A DNA stretch of 64,000 nucleotides from Luidia sarsii (taxonomy: Eukaryota > Echinodermata > Asteroidea > Paxillosida > Luidiidae). The translations under genes were made by a program, and so were the position numbers. The notes below the pieces were generated by a model. The model saw nothing but the letters and a program-made list of their open reading frames with translations, was not told the DNA's origin and ran no database searches. Below are positions 56,431-64,000 of the stretch, piece after piece (the stretch's first letter is position 1; every line of letters starts with the position of its first letter). The stretch covers positions 13,926,017 through 13,990,016 of the forward strand of contig OX465115.1 of NCBI GenBank assembly GCA_949987565.1, in the 5' to 3' direction.

Positions 56431-56854
56431 TTATTTTGAAGTTTCATTATAATATTATGTAATCAGTACACCTATATCATTGTTGATTCTATTTAACAAT
56501 TTCATGAATTTCGGGAAACTATTCTTTATTTTATTCCATTAATCACCCATTTTATTCTAATTTTTTATGAATAAATGTTGGCCAGTTCTTTATATTTGAG
56601 GGAAAAATAGACTGCACAAAACAAGTTTTTTCATTGTGTCTTGTGTCAATTTCTCCTTTATCAGTTCCGGTTGGTGGAGAAATTGATTTCTTTTGGTCAA
56701 GGATGATGTTTTTAACTTTGTATGGTACAAAATGGGATAACCCAAATGGGTTAAGGCCATTTTCATAATTATAACAAGTGGCACTCGAAACTTGACTTTC
56801 TTTCTCTCATAAAGTAAAACAAAAATGTGATGACAAAGTTCTCAAAGAAAGAGT

Positions 56855-57690
56855 ATGCAAAGCAAGGAAGGCATTGGAAAGCAAGGGAAGGCAAGGCAGG
56901 GAAAACATGGGAAGGTGAGGCAGGGTAGGACATGGCAAGGGAAAAGAAGGCAAGGCAGGGGGAGGCGTGGTAAGGTGAGGCAGGGAAGGGCAAGTAAGGG
57001 GATGGCAAGGGAAAGCAAGGTAAGGGAGGGCATGGCAAGGGAAAGCAAGTTAAGGAAAGGTAGGGGATGGCAAGGGAAAAGCATGGCAAGGTAAGGCAGG
57101 GAGGGCATGGCAAGGTAAGGCAGGGGAGGGCATGGCAGGTAAGGCAGGGGAGGGAATGGCAAGGGAAAAGCACGGCAAGGTAAGGCAGGGAGGGAGTGGC
57201 AATGGAAAAGCATGGCAAGGTAAGGCAGGGAGGGCATGGCAAGGTAAGGCAGGGAAGGGCGAAGCAAGGTAAGGCAAGGTAGGGGATGGCAAGGGAAAAG
57301 CATGTCAAGGTAAGGCAGGGAGTGAATGGCAAGGGAAAAGCATGGCAAGGTAAGGCAGGGAGGGAATGGCAAGGGAAAAGCATGGCAAGGTAAGGTAGGG
57401 AGGGAATGGCAAGGGAAAAGCATGGCAAGGTAAGGCAGGGGAGGGAATGGCAAGGGAAAAACATGGCAAGGTAAGGCAGGGGAGGGCATGGCAAGACAGG
57501 GCAAAGCAAGGTTGGACAAGGCAAAGGAAGGCAAGGCATATGGAAAGAAAATATGCAAGACAAGGAAAAGAAGAGCACTGTGAGTCAGGGAAGAGCAAGA
57601 AAGGGCAAGGTTGGACAAGGCAAGGCAAAGCAGGGCAATTAAGGCAACGCAAGGATAAGAGTGGACCGATAAAGGCAAGATAAAGTGCAG
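56855..57690. repeat. Purine-rich AAGGCAAGG minisatellite
   Basis: About 830 bp; ~40-bp higher-order units of GGGAATGGCAAGGGAAAAGC plus ATGGCAAGGTAAGGCAGG. It has open frames on both strands but no gene. Confidence 0.93.
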
Positions 57691-58483
57691 ACTATTTGCA
57701 AAGAGCAATGTCCCCTCTGTGCCGCCGTAGAACCACCACTCACACAAAACACGTTTTTGTATGAGGCTTTTCAGAATCGCTTTTTGGGGGGTAAAGATTT
57801 CATCGCGTTATCAAACGGCTTAAAATTACAGTCTGTTTTCTCGTGAGAAGCAGTATGTAAACTACAGTCCAAAACATGAATTTAGGTCATGTAGCCAGTT
57901 TCTCATTGGCTAAAATTAAAAGGGCAACAACCAGTGGTTCCCGGCAGTCTGTAAGTAAAGGCTTTCTAATAGGCTTTAGCTGGTATCCGGTAAAAAGTGT
58001 AACCCATAATGGAGTAGCCCAACGGACTCGTCGACTACAATAGGGGAACTTTCGAAATATAACCGTAAATTCAAAATCGTATCCATCAAAGTCTGCCCCA
58101 AAAATTCCATTAAATATTTAAAAGAATATATAGGTAATATTTCATTTGAATAAATATGTTCGTTTTATTTATAAATATTAGATTTTCTTGAGAATTGTAC
58201 ATAAATCGACTCCTCTCGAGCAGATAGACTCGACCGCCGACCCAGTTGCATCACGGGAAACGTGCTGCTTTCACCCGGTCTATTTAATTAAAGTTTGTTT
58301 ACAACGAACGAGAGGGAGGATTTTCACGATGAATCAAGCATTATAGAGCCTAGAGGTAATAATGTAGCTTAGTAATAACTAATATATCTATAAGTATTAC
58401 TAATTAAGGAGTCTTTTATTTCGGGTCAAATGACAAAATGTTGAAAAACTTTACAAAACTTTCGTTTGACAGCTCGCTTGTCT
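57691..58483. other. Probable 5' flank of MIIP, no gene seen
   Basis: CpG-containing patch at 58210-58320 (GCATCACGGGAAACGTGC) could be promoter DNA; this is a guess from position. Confidence 0.3.
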
Positions 58484-58735
58484 GGTCCGAGTAACTTGGA
58501 CCTGCTTGGACCCGACGAGTCACCGTTTTTTGCGAAATTTGGAATTTGGATTGTCGGGTTACTGTCACGCGACCCTCAAAATTTAACATTTCGATTAAAA
58601 AAGCGTGACTTGTAGTTGTAGGATCTAAGTTACTCGGACTAGGCTTGACCTAGTCAGAGTAATTTGGACCCGGCAAGTCACCCTTTTTTTATCAAATTTG
58701 GAATTTTGAGATTCGGGTGACTGTCAAAGTCAAAG
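58484..58735. mobile_element. TIR element, 'CTAGTCCGAGTAACTTGGAC' family, two partial copies
   Basis: GGTCCGAGTAACTTGGACC at 58488, its inverse TAAGTTACTCGGACTAGG at 58627, and a second left end at 58651. Confidence 0.75.
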
Positions 58736-58819
58736 TTTTCATTATTATTTAAGAAAAGATCTTTACCATACGTACTAAGAGGTTGGAAAAAATCCTAAAC
58801 TAAATTTAGACCACTATTA

Positions 58820-59005
58820 CACTTGCTCTTCCTTCTGAGCTTTCCAGCCCTTAGATGGGGGCCTTCCCAAACACATGTATTCAACTAGTCTTTGGTGGGG
58901 TGGGGGTGCCAGTCAGAAAAAATTCAACCATTAACTGCCGTATATCTCCAGGGATCACACCCCCGCCATGTCCTCTTTCATTCAGATGCAAATAACCAAT
59001 TGTTG
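58820..59005 (-). mobile_element. SINE-like element adjoining MIIP exon 1
   Basis: Reverse complement runs from TTTGCATCTGAATGAAAG through CCCCCACCCCACCAAAG to GGGCTGGAAAGCTCAGAAGG; the B-box end is missing. Its 5' end lies about 20 nt before the exon 1 acceptor. Confidence 0.72.
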
Positions 59006-59033
59006 TTGTCAATTTTGGGTTTCAGAGATCAGT

Positions 59034-59218
59034 ATGTCAGACCTGAGCGACATGCAACGATTGCGGGCCCAGAATCTCTCTCTGCTGCAGGAACTGCAGA
59101 AGGGGCAGCAGAGCTTGAGGCAGGCTGTGCAGTCGACAGCCGTCACCAGAGGGAGCCCTTTTGAAAAGCCTCAACCAACCAACGCTGACAGACAGCGTGG
59201 AGGGTTACGTGCACAAAG
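59034..59218 (+). CDS. MIIP: MIIP exon 1 (1-62)
   Basis: The ATG (MSDLSDM) sits 8 nt inside an exon that starts after GGGTTTCAG (59017-59025), so an upstream non-coding exon is expected. It aligns with the N-terminal helix of vertebrate MIIP. Donor GTGACT, phase 2. Confidence 0.82.
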
Positions 59219-62200
59219 GTGACTTAATATCTTAGAAATTCATCAAACATTAGGTGGGCCTGACATTTGGGTCCTGGCACGACCTTTATCAGAAAGGATT
59301 TTTTGAGATTTGCATTTTAGTCATTTAAGACTATAAGCAGTTTTCAACATTTTGTATCCCCTTTTTTTCTTTGGTGCATACACTTGCAACTTGATTTTAT
59401 TTGATCTTCCTTTTTTTTTTCTGGTCAGGGAGCCAAGATCGAGCCGTATAGGTGTGCCAGCCCCTGGCAAGGGGGAGAGACGAGAGCTGAGGACTGTTCG
59501 CCTGACCAGCACGCCCAAGCCCGCCGGCTCTGACTTAGGCCCCCTCAGCCCGCGCCGCACCGTCGCCCCCTCGCTCACGGGCGTACCGGACAGCCTGTGC
59601 GCCAGTTTCCTCGCCGAGAGCCAGTCGGCGTTCGGGCGCGGCCGCCGCGAGAGGTCGCCGACCCCGTCCCTCCCCGAGAGGACTCGCAGGAAGAAGACCC
59701 GGCCCCAGAGCGCCGGGGTCGTGTCGGCGGCCAAGAAAGCCGGCCAGTCGCCGAAGACCAGACGGCGCCCGGGGACGTGCGCGCCGACCTTCACCCCAAG
59801 TCCGGACCGGGGAGTGCGCCCCCGCTCGGCCCGGCTGGAGATGTCCAGCCTCCTCCCCAGCGAGAAGGAGAACCAGGGTCGGGGGTCGCGCTACGGCCAC
59901 CGGCCACCGCTGGACCTGGCCCACGAGGAGTCCTACTACCGGCTGAACGGCGACAGCCCGCTGGCCGCCATGGCGCCCGGGCAGGGGCCGGGCTTTGCCG
60001 GCCGGCTACTGGCCGACGGGAACAGCCGGCCGGCGGCCGGAGCCAGACCCAAGTCCATTCTTCTGACCCCCGGACCGAGATTGAACAAGGTAGGGAAGAG
60101 GAGAAGGCATGAACTCATCATTGTCAGTCAAACCTCACCCAGGGTAGGTGAGGTGGTTGCCTGCAGCAGGATAATGGAATTCCCTGCACATGTTTTTGAG
60201 GCCAATCTGCTTCCGGCCTGCCTTGTAGAAAAAGAGTCTGCTCGGTGAAGCTTGAAGCTTGAAGCATGAAGGTTGAATATAGTGCAAAGTCGCAAACCAG
60301 GAGGCAATTCAATGAGGCTTTGTCCTGCTCGACGTGATAATCACTGAGTGCTCAGTGCTTTGCCCGATGCCTGATTCAAATTTCATGCAGCTCGGGCAGA
60401 ATTTGAACCCGCGACTCCCTATTTCTAGTACAGACTATGTCTTAACAACTTGACAACTGAGCTGGTCGAGGTCTTGTGGCGGATTAGAATATTGTATAGC
60501 GAAGGGCCAGGCCCTCTGTTTATTATATTTGTTTACCATTTACTTTTAAAAGCTGGAGCCGTTGATCATATTGGAAGTCCTCGCAGATTTCACTTCTCCC
60601 CATTCTCAATCTCCCTGTCATCCAGACCGTTTGCATTCACCTTCGCCTGAATTGCTTTTGTTGTATCTCGTAAGTCACGGAACAGAGGTCTCTGGTTCAA
60701 ATCCTGGTCAGGCGAAAGTTTTCTTTTGCCATTTTTTTCAATTGTTCGAAAAGTTTTCAGTAATTTTTGCATCGATTTGTTAGACTTGTTTTAATATACA
60801 TTACATGAACTTCTCTCAATTTTGTTGTATCTCGTAAGTCACGGAACAGGGTGAGTTTCCACGAGTCGCCGCAGGTCACCACAACGACAGTTTCCAACGA
60901 CGACGGCATGGCCAACCGCACCCAGCCTCTCCTGGGCTACGATTGGATAGCCGGGCTCCTGGACGCGGACTCGCCGTCCAATCAGCACTCGGATTTGTTC
61001 TTTGAGGAGCTGAGGCAGTTTCGACAGGCCAACCGAGAGGAGTGTGTCCACAAGGCTCTGACTGAAAAGTAAGCGATACAGAAATGCATGCTCTATTTTG
61101 GTTGTGATTTCAAAATAAATCTGGTGGAATTTAACTTTGTTTCCGCTATCGTTTTGTTCTGCAGTCCAAATATTTCAGCAAGTTTCCAGGAGCAGGGACG
61201 ATCAGTGGAGGAAGACCAAGGAGCCACAGAGTCTGGCAAACACACCTGTGAGTCACTCACCTAGTATTGAAAGTGTCCTCTGTGTATATGACTTTGCTGG
61301 GAGGTTTTCAATATTTTTTGTCTGTCATCCGTGGTCCTGATTGGTCTCCCCTTCCTATTCGGTTTTCGTCAGGTGCCCTGCAAAAGGGCTTGAGTGCGTT
61401 CCGACACCAACACTACCTTACGCCCTTCTGCTGGGAACAAATTCCATCTGGTCCGTTTTATGGTCTTATACAATTACTTTTTACTTCTTCATGAGTCATG
61501 ACGTTACATTTAAACGCAGCATGTGAGAGGATTGAAGCGAGTACAAAATGGAAAATAAATGGAAAATAATGAGTTATTTTATTGATATACAAAAATGTTG
61601 CAAACTGCTTACTGACTAAAATTACCAAAATGCAAATCTTAAAATTTAGTGGGCCTGACGTTTCGATCCTAGCAGGACCTTTGAGAAAGGTCCTTTAAGA
61701 AAGGTCCTGCTAGGATCGAAACGTCAGGCCCACTAAATTTTAAGAGTTATTTTATTAAACAAAATTATCTTAGTGACCTTCTTTTGCCCTTACGCCTTCT
61801 GCAAGGCACCCAACATTTTGTCCATTCTGCCCTCCTATTGTGTGATAAAAGAATCCACATTCTGTGAATGGTTAATTTGGAATCCTTGTTGAATGAGATT
61901 TTAAGGTTTTCATGGTGAGAATAGCAGAAGAAGTGATAGATATGCCTGCGGTAACGCCATTTCGAAATTCTCCTTTGTGAGTATGTGCGGTTCTGAAAAG
62001 AAGAATCCGTGTTGACTCCCCAGGCATACACAACTACACGTTGAACTCTCGTCTCTTCGCCGTCCCTTTGCACGGCAGTGGGCACGGAGAGAGCTTGTGT
62101 GCCATCTGCAATGACAGGCGCCAGGCCAAGCAATCCGGCGCTGCCTCCCCATCCTACATCAGGTAAACAAAATTAGTAAAAAATCGGCCAGCATTGTGAC

Positions 62201-63655
62201 AGTCACTGACAGGAATTCCTTCATGTGGATCAATCGTTTGAAAACATTTGCTCTCCTTTGCTTGTTCTATTGTAAATTTCAAGAAGTGAATTTCTAAATC
62301 TTCAGTAAGATGACTTCTGAATGATAATTTATTCCTTTTTTTTTTTATTGCGCAAATTTCATTTAAAACTTGTTCAAATTTAGTCATTCATTAGAAAAAA
62401 ATGACTCAAGACAGAGACTGACATTTATACAATTGTTAAAAACTAACGAAGCCAAAATTACAAATTTTAACTATTTCACTATATCAGGAACTTGAACCAA
62501 GACCAATTTCCTTGGTCAATTGTTTTTAAATGTCCCGCTGAGTTTTCATTTCCCTCGCTTGTTTTGAAACAAAATTCAGTAAATAAATGAATTTGAATCA
62601 TTAATTTCGTGTTGCTTCATATAAACCTTAACAAGCCTTTGTGATTCTTTTCAGGCATGTAAGACTTCCAGAAATTTCAGGAAATGGCATGATTTATTTA
62701 TAATTTTTGTTGTATTTATTAATATATATATATATATATATTTTTTATCTCAAACTGCTCCTTTTTCTCTGTTAAAACACTAAAAACTGAAGGGCGTCTG
62801 CACCCCTGCTGTGAATCTCTCGGTCGCTTAAGCACTCACTCGCAGTCACACAATTTATTGGCCCTCAGTGATTTTCAGGAAATGACTTTGTCGGTCACTT
62901 ACATCCCAGTCATTTGATTTGTGTGTGCATGTGTGTCAGGGTGAGCATCCCTCGGTCCACCTTGGCCTCCCCCTACAGACTCCGCCCCCATCGGAGGAAG
63001 AGCTTTGACCCTACAGACTCAGTAGGTCTTTCCCAGGTACGTAGGAGGGTGGCTCGTGATCAAAAAGAGGAATATCTTGCAGCATCCTCTCTATAATGAG
63101 TGCCCATCTTTTTCTGTTCCAATTCTGACCAGATTTTTACTTAAATGAATTGAAAAATTGGCAAAGAAAACATTGACTGGACCGGGATTTGAACCTGAAA
63201 ATTCTGGTTTTGCGTATCAGCGTTCCGGGTTGCTGGTACATAAAACCAGAGGTCTCTGGTTCAAATCCTGGTCACGCCAAAGTTTTCTTTGTCATTTTTT
63301 CAATTGTTCGAAAAGTTTCCAGTCATTTTTGCATCGACCTGGTTTTTCAAAAGCACCGTGATGACTCGGATCTAGTATCTTCTATGGCCCTTTACAAATC
63401 CATGGATCAGGCTCGGGCTCAGGCTCAGGCTTCGTCTCTGTCTTACAAATTTTGTAAACGGCCTACGTCTCACAATTTCGTTCTTTGAATTGGGTTTGTT
63501 TGGTTGGTGTTTGTTTCCTACAGCATTGCTTGGCAGGCTGGGAGACCTCCAAGCCCTCTATGCTGCCCACGGCCTCCAACATTGACCTGAGGGATTCGGT
63601 GGCCGTGATGGCGTCCAATACGCTCAACCTCATGGCAAGTTGGCTCAGCCTCTGA
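59034..63655 (+). CDS. MIIP: MIIP (migration and invasion inhibitory protein) homologue, 7 exons seen
   Basis: Exons 59034-59218, 59429-60089, 60839-61068, 61165-61247, 62024-62162, 62940-63036 and 63524-63634 or to the stop at 63655 join in phase. Read to the stop they give 508 aa; human MIIP is about 388. Conserved blocks occur in order: N-terminal helix RLRAQNLSLLQELQKGQ; PKSIL plus RVSFHES; LGYDWIAGLLD with FFEELRQFRQANREEC; NSRLFAVP with a paired CAIC; VSIPRSTLASPYR then HRRKSFDPTDS; and HCLAGW. Exon 2 makes most of the extra length and is basic, Pro/Ser-rich and poorly conserved. Human MIIP binds IGFBP2 and HDAC6 and restrains cell migration; whether that holds here is not shown. The final exon may lie beyond the window. 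Confidence 0.9.
59245..59310. repeat. Single fold-back arm in MIIP intron 1
   Basis: GTGGGCCTGACATTTGGGTC then CTGGCACGACCTTTATCAG. Confidence 0.6.
59429..60089 (+). CDS. MIIP: MIIP exon 2 (62-282, variable basic region)
   Basis: GC-rich exon encoding a Pro/Arg/Ser-rich segment that ends with PKSILLTPGPRLNK, the conserved SIL motif. Donor GTAGGG, phase 0. Confidence 0.85.
60656..60849. mobile_element. SINE tail bracketed by a 30-bp direct repeat at the exon 3 acceptor
   Basis: TGTATCTCGTAAGTCACGGA lies in both copies (60656-60685, 60820-60849). Between them are GGTTCAAATCCTGG (box B) and GAAAGTTTTCTTTTGCC. Confidence 0.85.
60839..61068 (+). CDS. MIIP: MIIP exon 3 (283-359, YDWIAG block)
   Basis: Contains RVSFHES, GYDWIAGLLD and FRQANREECVH, the best conserved block. 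Acceptor CTCGTAAG at 60831-60838 gives the phase needed after exon 2. An identical 30-bp copy of this acceptor lies at 60656-60685. Donor GTAAGC, phase 2. Confidence 0.85.
61165..61247 (+). CDS. MIIP: MIIP exon 4 (359-387)
   Basis: Short acidic exon (SVEEDQGATESGKHTC) whose last Cys codon is split with exon 5. Acceptor TTCTGCAG, donor GTGAGT, phase 1. Confidence 0.8.
61585..61744. repeat. Fold-back element, 'CGATCCTAGCAGGACC' family
   Basis: Leader GCAAACTGCTTACTGACTAA, arms CTTAAAATTTAGTGGGCC and GGCCCACTAAATTTTAAG; cleanest copy in the window. Confidence 0.88.
61870..62012 (-). repeat. Divergent histone-stem-loop repeat before MIIP exon 5
   Basis: Reverse complement has CGGATTCTTCTTTTCAGAAC (a broken stem) and ATGGCGTTACCGCAGGC; ends 12 nt before the exon 5 acceptor. 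Confidence 0.55.
62024..62162 (+). CDS. MIIP: MIIP exon 5 (387-433, Cys pair)
   Basis: Reads NYTLNSRLFAVPLHG then SLCAICNDRR, matching RVNRRLFPVP and CRLC of human MIIP. Acceptor CCCCAG, donor GTAAAC, phase 2. Confidence 0.88.
62650..62910 (+). repeat. Intronic dispersed repeat X, copy 4
   Basis: CATGTAAGACTTCCAGAAAT to CACTTACATCCCAGTCATTT, with a short (TA)n at 62723; ends ~30 nt before MIIP exon 6. Confidence 0.82.
62940..63036 (+). CDS. MIIP: MIIP exon 6 (433-465)
   Basis: Reads VSIPRSTLASPYRLRPHRR then KSFDPTDSVGLSQ, almost identical in pattern to human VSIPLSILEPPHR and HRRKSFDASDTLALP. Donor GTACGT, phase 0. Confidence 0.92.
63150..63340. mobile_element. Inverted pair of SINE tails in MIIP intron 6
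   Basis: Reverse tail GGCAAAGAAAACATTGACTG/GGATTTGAACC, then forward GGTTCAAATCCTGG/AAAGTTTTCTTTGTC. Confidence 0.75.
63524..63655 (+). CDS. MIIP: MIIP exon 7 (466-508 or spliced at a GC donor)
   Basis: Starts HCLAGWETSKP and continues SNIDLRDSVAVMAS, aligning with human HCLLGWDIFPP and NLDLWSSVSAE. The frame stops at TGA (63653-63655) after LMASWLSL. ATG|GCAAGT at 63632-63640 looks like a GC donor, and human MIIP has about 40 more residues here, so the exon may instead end at 63634. Confidence 0.8.
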   Translation, partial: HCLAGWETSKPSMLPTASNIDLRDSVAVMASNTLNLMASWLSL

Positions 63656-63889
63656 TTCCGTCCGTCCGTCCGTCTGTCAGTCCACAATAATAACCCTAGT
63701 CAAATAACCACTACTGGATTGGATACCCAGCCCTTATAAAGGCATATGAGAGCTATCTGCTGAGCAACAAAATCTCTCAAGGCAACTAGCTCAGCACGTA
63801 GCTCACGTGTGCAGTCAACTTTTGGTGTGATTTCTGGTTCTCGGGACCGTGTGACCAATATCTGTCGTGTTTAATTTTTAAAGTGATAT

Positions 63890-64000
63890 ACAAAAATGTT
63901 GCAAACTGCTTACTGACTAAAATTACCAAAATGCAAATCTCAAAATTTAGTGGGCCTGACATTTCGATCCTAGCAGGACCTTTCTCAAAGGCAGAGCCTT
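63890..64000. repeat. Fold-back element cut by the window end
   Basis: Leader and first arm as at 61585; continues past 64000. Confidence 0.85.

Noticed and set aside
56769..57747. Antisense frames up to 301 codons, Leu/Pro/Cys/Phe-rich
   Set aside because: Purine minisatellite read in reverse; composition is that of the repeat.

Overview
This is animal nuclear DNA. Coding sequence is broken into short GT-AG exons, introns and intergenic DNA are packed with short inverted-repeat elements, tRNA-derived SINE-like copies and simple-sequence arrays, and the three gene families found are animal ones. The repeat texture, including many TAGGCCTA-type palindromes, suggests a marine invertebrate deuterostome such as an echinoderm. 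That placement is an impression, not a demonstration.

Layout, all genes on the + strand. (1) 1-6182: intergenic, repeats only. (2) 6183-13895: a complete seven-exon zinc transporter of the SLC30A2/3/8 (ZnT2/3/8) group, 361 aa, with both HxxxD zinc-site motifs. (3) 13896-24722: intergenic, mainly TTAA-flanked MITEs and fold-back elements. (4) 24753-55216: one very large gene that I could assemble into 32 exons with consistent splice phase throughout. It encodes about 3,026 aa with roughly fifty Trp-centred, SFI1-type (centrin-binding) helical repeats. They form two arrays separated by a 366-residue low-complexity exon and preceded by a ~970-residue low-complexity N-terminus. (5) 55217-59033: 3' flank and intergenic DNA with a large AAGGCAAGG-type minisatellite. 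(6) 59034-63655 or beyond: a homologue of MIIP (migration and invasion inhibitory protein), seven exons seen; its last exon may lie outside the window.

The three genes have no obvious shared pathway: zinc export or vesicle loading, a presumed centrosome or basal-body scaffold, and a MIIP-family protein. The most interesting points are the size and two-array design of the SFI1-like protein and the repeated placement of introns 12-14 nt upstream of the repeat Trp codon. Others are histone-type 3' stem-loops inside dispersed repeats, a MITE insertion documented by a paralogous empty site, and a duplicated splice acceptor beside a SINE in the MIIP gene.
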